A stretch of DNA of 64,000 nt, taken from positions 25,502,981 to 25,566,980 of the forward strand of contig OX579640.1 of assembly GCA_951230915.1 (NCBI GenBank), in the 5' to 3' direction. Both the position numbers and the translations under genes were made by a program. The notes under the pieces were generated by a model. That model was not told where the DNA came from. It worked only from the letters and a program-made list of their open reading frames with translations, and searched no databases. Below are positions 47,952 to 60,449 of this stretch, piece after piece; the first letter of the stretch is position 1, and every line of letters starts with the position of its first letter. This DNA is from Antitrichia curtipendula. Its lineage: Eukaryota; Streptophyta; Bryopsida; Hypnales; Leucodontaceae.

Positions 47952-49464
47952 CTTTGTTCCTTTCTCTCTACAATGAATTTCCTTTTGCTTACTTCAAAAA
48001 ATAAAAAATAAAAAATAAAAAAATTGCATCCACGTGCGCCTTGGAGTATTTGAAATTATGAATTCTAGGGAGTTTAGAAGTAAGCTTGCAATGCAACTAA
48101 ATCCAATTTTGGAATAACAGCAATGTTAATAAGGCAAGCCCAATCCAAATTACATTGCCCGTAGAGTCCCTTGGTGCGTGGTCTTCTAACCCGGATTCCT
48201 TCACCCTATGACCCGTAGAGTTTGTAAGCCTTCCATATTAGCTTTCAGTCTTCCGCGAGGGTATGGGTTTACCCCTAGTTTACATGTAGGTTTTTATCCA
48301 GCCTACAAAAGATCAGTAGTTGCTACCCAATCGCCTACGCCGAATAGCGAAATTAGGTTGTCCTTCACTAGTATCTTGATATGCCACACTGTTTAAAAAT
48401 CTATTGTTATTGTATAATTAAGAACTACCTTTAGATTAGTTGTAGGTTTAATTGGAACTTGTGGACTTCCACGTGCACACATAGAAGTATTTGTAGAAGG
48501 GTTTAGGATTGACTTTGATAGCTTGTATAGTAAGTTTCTCAAGATAAGGTAGCCTAATTGCAAAGCCAACCTAATTTCAGAGTTAAGGGTAGGATGGGCC
48601 TTCAAACCGGACTTGACTACCCGATTTATCCTCACCGTGTAGATTGTAAAATTTCAAGCAGATACACGAAGGCGGATACATCTAAAATCACACCCGAGGA
48701 AGTAACCTTCAAACGCCATCCATAGTTTGCATTCATTTCTAGAATGAGTTACGTACCTATTCCATTTGTAGTGAGTTGTCCGAAATTGCTATATGCAGTA
48801 TATTGCCTCTAAAGACATAGCTTGGTCCTTGAGGGATTAATAACTTTGGCATATTGTATAATCCAAATGCGGCGTTCTTTGGTGCATAGGAAAGTACCTT
48901 CACTTGCCCGCAACACTATATGAAAATCCGAATAGCCTAATCAACGGTAAATAGGCGCGGACCTACTAATTTGTGGCGCTTTTGGATGTGCCCACTTTAC
49001 GCATGTTTGGAAATGTTATTTATAAAAACGTTACTTTGGCATATAGTCTATGATGCAATAATAAGTAGGATAGGATGATGGCAAACAATAACATGTACGT
49101 ATACTTTCCCATCTTTTACATGTATGTCCCATTTTTTAAGAAACATAGCTTCCAACATGGCATCCAAATGACAGCAAGAATTCCAAGTCCATGTCCCCTT
49201 CCAAACTTGAAATTAGGGTCCATCGTGGCTCACACTCTGCATTTTTTTTTCTTCCCATAATGAAGACGGTTTTAGCATATCCTTGGTGACCTCACGGAAG
49301 CCATTGGTTTTGGTTTAGCAACCATTCACAACGTACACGGTATTTGGGATTGTCTCAAATCTTGTATTCGTCTAGGGTGGGCACGCCATATAAGGGAATA
49401 CATCGGGCACATCCAAACACTCTTCCCCCGCTCGTCCCCATCTCGAGTGTTAGCACGCGCCATC
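47952..49464. other. Intergenic, no gene seen
   Basis: Mixed-composition sequence with short frames only. TTTAGG units occur near 48500. Nothing else can be supported. Confidence 0.4.
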
Positions 49465-50394
49465 ATGAACAATATGGTTGGAGAGCATGCGGTCACTAGG
49501 GCCTTCCTTTCGGGTGAGGAGGTGATCTCTCTGGACGACAATTTCGGACCCTTTGAGCCGGTTCTAGAGTTGGAAGGGAAGATGGGGAATCCGGAAGCGA
49601 AGCATGGAACTGACGATTGCATTGGCGGTGAGCTTGTTCCGCATTGTCCAAATGGATTTGAATTCATAGAAGGGGCTAGCTCAATGGACCACATGTCTCC
49701 TCACGCGCATGCGTTCAATAGTGTCTTGTTGTTGGAAGAGAAGCATGATGAGAAGCTCTTATCTGTAGACAGTGTTTTTGGATCTTTTGAATCGGATATG
49801 TTGGTGGAGTTTCCGGAGGAGAAAGAGAACAACAACAAGTACAAAAACGGGCACCCGGTTCAACGTAAGATTGCGCCGTGCACCAAAGATGGGAAGCGTG
49901 CAGAGAATGCAACCACACGCAAGAGGCTTCGACTTCCTAAACCAATTGTGCTATCGCGGTCCAAAGGGAAGATGGACAACCAGGATGAGCATGGCATGAG
50001 GCGGCAAATTCAAGATGAATTAACTCCACGCTTCACGGATTGGAAGGGCGTAGGGGTTGCAACCAGGCCCTACAGCATGGGCATGGTGCAGGACGGCAAA
50101 GAAGTACGAATCGGCAACAAGCATCCAGCAGTGAAGCCCAAGCAAGAGTGCCATCAACCGTATGCATTTCCCTTGCATCCAAAGGTGACTCCATCAGATT
50201 ACAAACTGTCCTACACCAAACTTCTCCACCAAGGTCCTCCGGAGTGTAAGTCAAGGTACGGAAGGCAAGCCCGGCATATTCCGGGAGCATTTGGAAGTGC
50301 ACCATCCCCATGGACCTCCGGCACTTCCGGTGATGTTTGGAGTTCACATAGACCACCATTTGGATCGCAAGTGTTAAAGCCTTTTAATAGGTGA
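49465..50394 (+). CDS. Orphan protein of about 309 residues, unknown function
   Basis: The frame is open from ATG 49465 (MNNMVGEHAV) to TGA at 50392-50394, and its base composition is clearly more balanced than the flanks. It opens slightly upstream, but only with a GTG, so I use the first ATG. The N-terminal half is acidic and holds two related motifs, SLDDNFGPFEPVLELE and SVDSVFGSFESDMLVEF, which look like short binding or activation segments. A basic stretch, TTRKRLRLPKP, follows and could be a nuclear signal. The last third is rich in Pro, Ser, Gly and His and probably disordered. I do not recognise a family. It lies 3.1 kb upstream of the recombinase-helicase gene on the same strand and could be its cargo or a host gene. 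Confidence 0.45.
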   Translation: MNNMVGEHAVTRAFLSGEEVISLDDNFGPFEPVLELEGKMGNPEAKHGTDDCIGGELVPHCPNGFEFIEGASSMDHMSPHAHAFNSVLLLEEKHDEKLLSVDSVFGSFESDMLVEFPEEKENNNKYKNGHPVQRKIAPCTKDGKRAENATTRKRLRLPKPIVLSRSKGKMDNQDEHGMRRQIQDELTPRFTDWKGVGVATRPYSMGMVQDGKEVRIGNKHPAVKPKQECHQPYAFPLHPKVTPSDYKLSYTKLLHQGPPECKSRYGRQARHIPGAFGSAPSPWTSGTSGDVWSSHRPPFGSQVLKPFNR

Positions 50395-53300
50395 TGACTG
50401 AAGAAATTCTAAGTGAGGATGTTCAAAAGGTGCCAGGATAGTGTCCTAGGGTCCCTTCATGTTAGATAGGTACTTTGCATACAAAAGCTCTCGATTAGAC
50501 CATGGAGTCAATTTTTAGAAGGCCAAGGTTTAGCGTTTTGTTTTCGGTGACTTAGGTCACACCACCAATGACGTGCACAATATTGCACAATGGACACTTC
50601 TAGCCTTTTTTTTCCCCTCAAGTTTAATAAATAATCAAACTCCTATGCATGGGTATAAACATTTGCAAGGGCTACCATTTCATTCCTTTTGGCTAACAAC
50701 ATCATTTTGGATCTAGAAAAGCAATGCGTAGTCTTGGACATGGTTGCCAAATGTTCGTGTTAGTGAAGGGTGAGCCTCAACTAAGCTTCAAAAGCGAGTG
50801 ACATCCAGTAATTTCAATGGTGATTTAAAAGATGTGTCGTTAGTTTTTTGTTGGATAAAAATGGTAAAGTTGATGTTCAAAGCTATGTTTTGATCCATCG
50901 CGTAAAAAACAACACGCCGTACAATGCAAAAAGACTAGGCCAAGATTTAGAACCATCGGAGAGCCAAAGAGCCAAGGCGCAAAGCAAAAGCAATTGAGAA
51001 ATGAACAAGCGGCTACTGTGACCTTTCTCCTTTCAACTGATGTGGTTTCCGAGACAAGGAGCAACCACCAAGCACTATGATCATAGCTTGTCAAACTCAT
51101 ACCGCATAGATTTAAGCTAATGAGGTCCGGCTTTAGAGCTTTAGATGCACTCCATGCCTTTGTTTGGGGCGCCCATCTCCCGCATCAAGCAAAGGACTAT
51201 AATAGTGAACGCCAATGTCAAGAGCGCGTAGATCTTCATGGTTTAGTCGGCCATACTTTTTGTCCACTTCACCTATTTTTTTCAAATTGAATTAGAAGTC
51301 ACAGATGAAAAGCGAAGACATCAAAACTTGGCGTAAATTAGGGTTATCATTTACAACCACATGCAATGATTTTCAGTGACTCATTCTGTTTGTAATACGG
51401 GTAGGGAATTCTTAGTTCACTTTTGAGTATTTTTAAAGATGTGTATTCTATATTTTAATTTTGGTATTCACCACCCTTTTTCAAAACCAAACACTTCAAT
51501 TTCTCCATGGTTGTTTTTATTGCAAACGAGGGATTTGCTTTGACATATACAAGATTTAAAATAATTATCTTGAATAGGAGACGTAGGCGTGCACATCATG
51601 TCTATTCTCAAGAATAATGCAATAGTTTTTAGGGTATACCACTCATTGGAGGTTTATTTATGGTAATTTACAAATGGATATTTGTAACGAGAGAGGAAGC
51701 CAAGGATTGCATAACCGGTACTTTGTAAAAACAAGTATGCACGTATGAATATTTATATATGAGTATATAGTACACGGAAGCAATGCAAAGCCATAGATGC
51801 CACATAAATGATAAAAAAATTCTTTTAACTATGTAGAAGCCGGTAAGAGCAAGCAACCACCGGTGAAAGGATGCCTTGCAATATAGTCATACTAGGCGAC
51901 TCTTTACAACCATGGCCCTCTCTGTACGGTAGTAATCCGGTCCCCGTGCGGCATAGAGTGCCGGGCGGTCAACAAAGAAGGCCGGGAATCAAGAAAAAAC
52001 ATGAGGTCTAGGATTGAGGACCGACCGAGTCCAACTCCTATGTTTTCTTCTTTCTTTGAGCCCATCACATCGGGTTCTTCGTGCTCCTATCCCAATAAAA
52101 GGGTGAAAATACTTTTACTAGATCATAGGACATTTACATTTCACAATCTCGTACGCGCACTCTTAATGCTACCAGGCTCCATATTAAGTGTGGGGTACAC
52201 TTTCCAAGGGGGGGGCTAAGCACCATGATACTATTGGAATTGCGTCTTCATGATTATCCCCTTCTAGAAATGCTGTCATACACCCGGTGTAATGAGGCAA
52301 GTAGAGGTGTTTTATGGTTGTCAGGAATCCCAAGTCTGGCAAAGAGAAAGACCCATGTGCATCTTTGTGTACCATTGCCAGTCTTTATTCCTCCACTTGT
52401 GCACCTCCCTCGTCTATTGCACATTCTTCACCTTTAGAGGCCTTGCCATCTTTCACGTGTACTCTTCTAAGTCCTACGGTTCAACAAAGGATAGTAAAAG
52501 AGTGCACTTAGGAGTACAAGGAGTACCTCCTTTATTCGGGTGGAGGACCAGTTGTGGCAGTGGAGTGGACGGTGCAATTCTAAGGGAACAAGTGCTCGTC
52601 GATTTCCTAACAAACAACCAACATCACAACCAGGTTTGCATCAAGCGCGTGTGAATGATATAATTTTGTATTAACAAAAATGTCATAGTTGTTAATGGTG
52701 ATGAAAAACAGGGGTCATTCCATTGCCTATGTTGTAGGGATGCAAACCTGTTTTGTTGATGCTTCAAAATGTCATGCTTTGGTGTTTAACCCCGGTAGTG
52801 AAAGAATCCTTTTCATGAAAACATACCCGGTAGTGCAAAGAGGACATAGAAGACCAACTCCTTGTTGTCGTTTGTCCATTTTTTCAGTTGGAGTTGTTAT
52901 GTATTTGGGCTTCCTACTTTCCGAGGATGGTGGATTACAAGTTTTGATCCTCTCATCAATTAGATGAGTGAGTAGTTGAATAAATTATGAGTTGAAGAGA
53001 GCCTTTGGTTTTGGGTGTAGATGATGTCAAAAATTTCATATGAACCAACTTCAAGTATGCCACCAAAGCGTAGTCCAAGGTGCCATTGCTTTTTTCCAAT
53101 TTTCCCTTCATCTCCTACGCTCCATGTCACTTTGAACTGTAGGCCACAACCTCATGGGGATTGAGGATACAACATCTAGTGGCCGGTATTGCAAAGTCTT
53201 GTTCCTAGTCTACCATTATCCCGGGCGTGAAGTATAGGGCCATAACTCTCAACCAACTCATCAAGCAAGTGCTATCGATTCCCCGTGGGGGTTTTTTCTC

Positions 53301-53524
53301 ACCTTCTTGGCGCATTATTGTCTTCTTCTCAATCGTGATTTGACCATGCATACCATCAACATGATGTAAAATAGCATTATATTTGCTGAATCCATGAGTG
53401 TTGTGTGATGGGTACAAAACTTGAGTGAGTGCCCGCGGTAAGATTGTCATCAACGTAATGGCAGTGCTACATATTCTCTATTCATTTATATGGTCTTGAT
53501 GGTCAAACTCTCCACAATGGTCCG
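50395..53524. other. Intergenic between orphan frame and recombinase-helicase gene
   Basis: No convincing gene. The frames are under 130 codons, overlap on both strands, and have no signature. If the recombinase-helicase gene is a mobile element, its left end should lie in or before this stretch. I could not identify it, as such elements often lack terminal inverted repeats. Confidence 0.4.
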
Positions 53525-56500
53525 ATGTACCCATTCCTACTAATGCAAAATAAAACTCGTTTGGATGATAGAGTGGTTTTGAACAACGAGCCTCCATTCC
53601 AAACAAGCAAGAAAATGGCTTGGCAATGCAAGAAATGTGACGCACCACCATTCCCTACGGAGGGGAAGTTCAAGAATCATCGAAGGATCCATTCGCAACA
53701 ATGCATGGTGAAGTTCCCGGTAGAAGGCCTTGGGGAGCCGCTGGAAAGATGCATACAACGGGACCCAACAACAAACCTATTTGTTTGTACTCGTTGCTTG
53801 AGTTATAAGACCTTGAAAGCCGGAACTCTCCAACAGCATTGCAAAGTCTACAAGGGAGGAGAAGATTTCGATCCTATAATCCTACTGTCGGCAATCCATC
53901 CGCCCGGGCATCCAACTTTTCCAAAGAACAACGAGAGCAGGTCATACCTCTTCGAATTGGGATACTTTGTGAATGAAAAGCTCCACATAGCCATTTGTGT
54001 TGATTGCCTGTAATGGATCCAGGTTGGATCCATATGGACCCACACGTCACGTTGCCATCCAACCCGAGTGCGTAACCAAAGGAATGTAGACACGCAACGA
54101 TTGGCAATGGACATCCAACGCTTTCAACTCGATCAAGGCATGAACAAGCTCAAAGAATACTTGGAAGCTACCAGCACCTTAAAAGATCCTATCGAAGGCC
54201 TCTTGGTGGAGGATGGATACATGTGCACGCTGTGTACCTTTTACACAGCCAAACTTAGCACCTTCAAAAAACACGTCTTCAACCAGCACAAGGAAGTTAG
54301 CCATCCCATCGAACATTGTGGCAAGAGATGCTCCGTGCAAAGGCTTTCTTTAAGTCCACAAGGTAATAGTTGGTTTGGGGTGACCACACCTTTGTGTATC
54401 CCACAAGAGGAAGGCCCACACTGCCTCTTACATGATATTATTACAAAAGCAGCCATGGCACGGGAGGAAGAAGTCCTAGTGGCACCCTACAAGGATCTTA
54501 GGCAATTGCCTATGTTCATAAAGGTGCTACACTGGGATGTTTTTCTAGAAAAGTTGAAAATAGACGTAGCGATTTTGGCTCCACTGTTAACAGCTCAAGA
54601 ACCGGGGGACGTCCGTTTTTTTCCAAATCATCTACAGGAAGCGTGTACCTCGCTAATGACGGATTTTCAATCTACCCTTGCGGCCGCGGAAACCTTGCTG
54701 CGGAGGAAGGTTAGGTCTACAAATCCCACCAATATCTCTCCCAAACCCTTCTCAAGGTTGGAGCAATCGTGCCAAGACTATGTCAAAGAGTTGATACACC
54801 TCCTGCTTGTTTTGCTAAGAGCCCTCGACAATAAGAATGCGGAGGACAACACGGGAGACATCCGATGCATGTTGTTTCCGTTGGAGGAGAAAGTGCAACT
54901 TTCTTTACAACGCTTGTGGAATGGATTGCAAGAGGTGGGTGCAAGTGGACACTTCAGAGGGGATCAATTGGAACAGTCCAAATTGCATTGCGTAGAAGTT
55001 TTAGAAGCCTTGTTTTTCATAACACGGTCATCGCATGCCATCCCGGAGGCATCGCTGTTGGTTTTTAGATTTGTGATTTTTTCATCCGTACAACACCGCT
55101 GCGTATTGACACCTGATGATGTGACCCACCGCGTCTCGAGGATGATGTACTGGTGTCGTTCTCTTATACTACACAAGATTGTTCATCATCCGCTCAACCC
55201 ACAATATGACCCAGTCCAGGTGGAAGCGGAGTTCTTGTTATATGTTTGTGAAGACCAACGAATACCATTTGCAGCAATAATGGAGGTGAAGAGGCTTGTG
55301 AGGGCGGTCACAAAGAATGAGACTCCACTCCCTCAGGTTACATGGGTGGGAGATGCCCAACTCATAGACGGTGTTCATGTGGATATTGCGGACGTGTCAC
55401 GGCTTGTTCGTTGCTCCATCCGAGAACTTCACAAGGAATTAGAAGAGGGACTGCTATTGGGGATGCCCGAATACAATTTGAATAGAGATCGCATACTCCA
55501 CAACAAATTTGGGGGGCTCTTGCATGACAACCTCTCGGACTACAGGAATGGACACTGGTTCATTGGCAATAAGAACAATCTTTGTTTGGGATATACCCTC
55601 GACCTCATTCTACACATTGCTCGCACTCCAAGTTTACACAGCAGGTTCATTGACTCGGTGCAAGGAGAGGGTACCCAAGAAATCATATGGAAGAAGGATG
55701 CATTGAACAAATGGATGTGCCGGGTGGGAAAGTGGCTCCAAAAACTAATGACCATCATACACCTCATTGCAGGCCAACCGGCGCGTGGCGTGGAACTAAT
55801 TGCTTGCTCTACCCGCAACACACCAACTCAAATCCGCGACGTGTACCTTGTGGATGGTCTTGTCATGCTGTTGACCCTTTACGGGAAAGGAGACAGTATA
55901 CGTGGCAGCCAAGTACCCATCGCAAGGTTCCTTTGTAAGGACACCTCTTTTCTCTTGATAAACTATCTCACTTATGTGCGAGAAATGGAGATTGTAGCTT
56001 CGGGAGTCTTGTATGGCCCACCGGAAACAACCTTGTACAATCGCCTCTTGGCGGTCAAGGGAGGTCAGCCAATGTGTAGCCGCGACTTGTCCAATGGAAT
56101 TGCAAGTATCTTCTTGGAGCACCTGAACGTGTACGTGACTCTCAAACCTTGGCGACACATGGCCATCGCATGGATGCACAGGTTCCTAAAATACACAAGT
56201 GTGCTGGAGCTCATCGGCAATGGCGTTATGGACAGGCAAGCCGGCCATTCACAACGCGTGGCTAGTAATTGCTACGCTCGGTCAAACTTTGACCATCCTA
56301 GCATCGGACGTAACGAGTTCCAATTGTACAGGTGGGTATCCATGGAGTGGCATAGACTTTTAGGCCTCCGCACCGATGGAGTCCTTCCCAATGTGAATGC
56401 CATCATGCCAACAATTGGACGTCAAAGCCCAACGGATGAGGTAGGCCGGGAATTCGACCCGGGATTGAGGGTTGGACAATCCGAATTGGTGGCCACCGCA

Positions 56501-58446
56501 ACCACCAAAATCCACCATCATCACCACCACCATGAAGTCAAGGTGGTCCACTGCGAAGGGAACACGGGTATCGATCAGCTATCCTTCACTTGTTCCAAAG
56601 AAGTCCTGTTGGGATTGGCCGCATTAGGACACACCAAGTTCAAGAATCCACAGCAGGCCAAAGCCATGCACCGAATCTTGGAGCGTCGAGAAGATTTGTT
56701 GGTAGTGCTACCCACCGGAGGAGGCAAGACTCTATTGTTCCTCTTGCCTGCAGTGGTGGAACGTGGGCGTTATACCACCGTTGTCATCTGTCCATTTGTG
56801 GCGTTGAGAAACGAGATGGAGCATCGTGTGGCAGAGGCAAACCTTTCCATGCAAGTATACTCGGAACACACGCCCCTCAATGGAGTTGACATCCTGTTGG
56901 TATCCGTGGAGCACTACATGTTGCCAAATTTCCAAACTCACCTGGCATACCTATATGCACAAGATCAACTTGGAAGGATTGTTTTGGATGAGTGCCATGT
57001 GGCATTGAAAGACAACTCATGGCGTCCCGTACTACACGGCATTCAACACGTTCGAAAAGCACCCGTTCAACTCCTCCTCTTATCAGCGACGGTGCCTCCC
57101 AGCCTCGAGGATCCAATGAGGGACTTTTTCAATTCCCGGTTCTCCGTCCTCCGGAGTCCCACGACCCGTACCAACCTCAGGTACGAAGTGAGAAAAGTCC
57201 ACGGGGACCTAGGTGCAAGCCTATTGGCGGTCCTATCATCGGAACCGGTGACGCCAAAGTCCATCATCTTTAGTAGGGGGAAGGACGAAACACGAGAAAT
57301 GGCAGAAATGCTTTGTGCCCGTGGTCTCACCGCCGTGCACTACCACGCAGATTTAGACATGCAGGCTAGGAATGCGGCCCACAACGCGTGGACAAGAGGG
57401 GAAGCGGACATCATGGTGGCAACAGGAACATTCGGCATGGGCATCGACTTGCCTGGGGTTCGTCTGGTGGTGCACTTGAACGAGCCATACTCGATGATCC
57501 ATCTTGCCCAAGAGAGCGGCCGGGGAGGCCGTGATGGATCTTCCGGCAAACACATCATCTTATTGTCACGGTCCATGGGAGCGCAAACCGAGTTGGCGGA
57601 GTATCTTGACGGGACAAAGTGCCGACGTTGGGTGCTCCAAGAGTACATCGACGGTCGAGGATTGGATTGCTTTTCTTCCGGATCGGAACGATGCGACGTC
57701 TGTGAGTCTTTGCTCGGCCACGTCAAATCCAGCCTAACAACGGCCAAGCGGATGGAATCTTCTTCCACCAGCAAATCTAGTGAAAGTCGTTGGAACAAAA
57801 GTCAGTACATGGACTTTGCGTCCACCCCGGAGGATGGAGACACCTCGGGCACGCAAGGGGATTACAATCCGGCAGCAAAGAGGATTTGCATAGGGGATGC
57901 ATTGTTCTTTGAATCAGCCAAGGGGACCCAGGAAAGTCATTCGGATCTATTGTTGATGACATTGACCGTCACGCAATACCTTGCGGGAGTGAAAGACAAG
58001 TGCATCATTTGCACCATGGATGAACACGAGGTGCCGGACTACAAACACAAATTATTCCAGTGCCCACACTTGAAAGGTCTTTGTTTGAAGTGCTTGGGAA
58101 ATGACGGGCATCGAGGTAAGGAGTGCCCAAATAAGGTGCGCTTCGCGGTTTAGGGTGTTATGGATGCGGTTTGCCCAAAAAACTGGGTTCCGAAATAATG
58201 CACCCAGAGACATTCGAGGGGGGTTGCAAATCCAAGGGCAACGACAAGCTGATACCTGCTTGTTGGTACATGTGGAGGCATGCAGCGCGGTTTTACCAGG
58301 CATTTGTCGAGTCGGGTTGTCCACCAAATCTTGAGGATCCACAGTTTGCGGAGTGGCTTGCAGGCGAACACATGAAGTACAAGACAAACGTCCTTGCCTT
58401 GTTCATCTCCTACGTCAGAAACGAGGGACTGTTCATCTCGAAGTAG
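53525..58446 (+). pseudogene. Tyrosine recombinase-RecQ helicase fusion (telomere-linked helicase-like)
   Basis: One frame from ATG 53525 runs to TAA at 54011-54013, then stays open in the same phase to TAG at 58151-58153. A switch of phase near 58150 continues it to TAG at 58444-58446. Order: zinc-finger-like pairs (CKKCDAPPF...HRRIH, CTRCLSYKTL, CTLCTFYTA); a tyrosine-recombinase set (codons counted from 54068): Arg573 in PARGVEL, Lys607, Lys693-x-x-Arg696-His697 in KPWRH, His727 in GHS, and Tyr736 in NCYARS; a His-rich linker; then a RecQ core with LPTGGGKT (881-888), DECH (974-977), LSAT, and QESGRGGRDG (1148-1157). A RecQ-type zinc module (KCRRW...CDVC) and Cys/His knuckles follow, the last (CYGCGLP) in the shifted frame. 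Catalytic residues are intact. It resembles fungal telomere-linked RecQ proteins and probably served a Crypton-like mobile element. Confidence 0.8.
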
Positions 58447-58627
58447 AACACACCCACGTTTTTTTCCAATGGGTTTGGATTTAGGGTTTAGAAAATATAG
58501 CGTTGGCGACCTTGTCAACGGTGCCTCACGGATCCTAAAGAGCTCCCTTTACGCGAAATGTATTTGTCCGGCGTCGCAGATAGGACACTTGCCTCAATTT
58601 GTGTGGAATAGTCCGTAAGAGTAGGAT

Positions 58628-59014
58628 TCAGGCCTCGGGTGGAACATTGTGATGGGCATAGCCACTGTAATCCATGGAAGGGTAAAAAGAAGGGGGCTTA
58701 CGAGTTGAGCATCCAAGTTCTTTCGGCATTACTAGCGGAAAATGTTGAACATCAGGTAGGCAGGGTTCAAGGCGGATATTATCATTTGGAATTTCGGACA
58801 CGGAAATGGGGCAGAGAGGCACCGACTTGACTGGTCCTCCGGGCATGCCGGCATGGCAACCTACGGCAAAACTATTCCACTCGGTTGTGGCCACGGGTCC
58901 TACGGCCTCGCTTTCAAGAAGTTTTTTTTGTGTAGGGGCGTATTCAACCTGAGGGACTTCATTTGAGGGAGGCCAATTTCGAACATGCAGTTCTGAAGGA
59001 GACATGTTGTACAT
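58628..59014 (-). CDS. Hypothetical open frame, 128 residues
   Basis: An open minus-strand frame from the first ATG at 59014 (MYNMSPSELHVRNW) to 58628. It is Pro-rich, of balanced composition, and shares the GC level of the neighbouring helicase gene, unlike the AT-rich DNA further right. I recognise no family. It faces the 3' end of the helicase gene, so it could be a second gene of the same element or chance. Confidence 0.25.
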   Translation of the reverse strand: MYNMSPSELHVRNWPPSNEVPQVEYAPTQKKLLESEAVGPVATTEWNSFAVGCHAGMPGGPVKSVPLCPISVSEIPNDNIRLEPCLPDVQHFPLVMPKELGCSTRKPPSFYPSMDYSGYAHHNVPPEA

Positions 59015-59408
59015 GCCATTTTGAACATCTTGCAATTTTGAACACGCAACCGTTATACCTACTAGATTGTTGGCTTTGGACAATGGACAAATTGAGGTCT
59101 AAGAAACATTGCGGCAGTGATGTTCTTGGCCATGATTATTCAATTGTGTCCTTTGCACGCACTACCATCCCCTACTTTTTCATGGGCTTCAAGCCAAAAG
59201 TTCTATTTTGAGGCAACCTGGCACTCAATCGCCTTAAATAGGCTTGAGGATTCTAATGGAGTCAGATTTGTTGTAGACACTCCGGCGCATTGTTTTTTCA
59301 TTGAAATTGGCACGTAGGTGCTCTTCTTTGAAGTCTCTAATTGGCTATCGGCTGTGCAAGATGATCAACTTTGGGCAACATACACTCGGCGCTCATAGAT
59401 CAACGAGT

Positions 59409-59780
59409 TTACGCTCCAATCATTGCATTGCATCCTTCATTAGCTTGGTACCACTTGTACGTCAAACGGGCGGCACTATAGAAAAAAGAGCTTACGTCAA
59501 CAGGTCTAAAATGTGCGAAACATAGATACACAATCGAAATTAGAATGAAAACAATCCGGATACAAATAGGAATCCCAAGAAGTACTCGGCTCAGAAGGGC
59601 CAATCGTCCGTGATGAGCGACGCAATGAAAACCCGGTCGGTGTCCTTCAAAGTGAATTCGGGCCGGGTGCTTGCGCAAATCTTTGGCCAAACCATGGATC
59701 AACTTTTTCCACATGGAAGGGCCCATTGGAACGACTGCAAAATGCTCATCTTCGAGAAAGGTCAATATCTTCATCCACAT
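59409..59780 (-). CDS. Possible exon, minus strand
   Basis: The first 60 or so codons read like protein (MGPSMWKKLIHGLAKDLRK, FEGHRPGFHCVAHHGR). The remainder turns hydrophobic and less convincing, so the real exon may end near 59590. No family is recognised. It could belong with one of the neighbouring minus-strand frames in a spliced gene, but I see no compelling splice pair. Confidence 0.2.
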   Translation of the reverse strand: MWMKILTFLEDEHFAVVPMGPSMWKKLIHGLAKDLRKHPARIHFEGHRPGFHCVAHHGRLALLSRVLLGIPICIRIVFILISIVYLCFAHFRPVDVSSFFYSAARLTYKWYQANEGCNAMIGA

Positions 59781-59957
59781 TTTTTACTAACAAATTCAAC
59801 TGTAATATCCTTTGGTTTACCTATTCGAGCACGTGGTCCCAAAATTTAGATTCATTCCTGGCCACGTGCGTATAGTTACGTTGTATTCATGCTGCCAACT
59901 AAGGGCAACTACTTGTAATTGGCAAATATCTTCACCGGCGTAACTAAATCCTAAACC

Positions 59958-60266
59958 CTAAACCACCAAATAGTCAAAAGGCTCTTCCGCTTCGGCTCTT
60001 CGCATCTCGGCTTCATCATACAATATTTCTTCATATTCAGCCTTCCATGTTTCACAATCAAAACATCCGTGATAGAACCAAGAGATCGCAAACAAGTTGT
60101 TATTGTACGCATCGTCCATAGTCTCCGGCCAAAACGCTCGGGTGCTAAGAATACCTTGGTTGTAGTAGTACATGTAATCCATGTGGAGGAAAGCAAGGTG
60201 CTCCAAGTATTGATCATATGCCGCCTCTTCGGCCTCCCATGGATACGGGTCAACTTCTTCACTCAT
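59958..60266 (-). CDS. Small acidic Tyr/Trp-rich protein, 102 residues
   Basis: The frame begins at ATG 60264-60266 (MSEEVDPYPWEAEEAAYDQY) and stops at 59958. The product is strongly acidic, rich in aromatic residues, and probably soluble. No family is recognised. Just past the stop is a run of telomere-like sequence (CCTAAACCCTAAACC read on the plus strand, 59951-59965). The frame is open upstream of the ATG, so a 5' extension or an upstream exon is possible. Confidence 0.35.
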   Translation of the reverse strand: MSEEVDPYPWEAEEAAYDQYLEHLAFLHMDYMYYYNQGILSTRAFWPETMDDAYNNNLFAISWFYHGCFDCETWKAEYEEILYDEAEMRRAEAEEPFDYLVV

Positions 60267-60449
60267 GGGATTGGATACGCCCTTCCGACCCTTCCAACGC
60301 CAACAAACTTGAGAAAACAACCCCAGGGAAAAGAGGCTTCTACAAAATAGAAGCAAGTTAGTGCTAATATGAACCCCGGACCAGGACTATATAAAAGCCA
60401 ACAAACACGAAACGGTTGTTGCGTAGGATTACTGCGTATATCCACTTGG

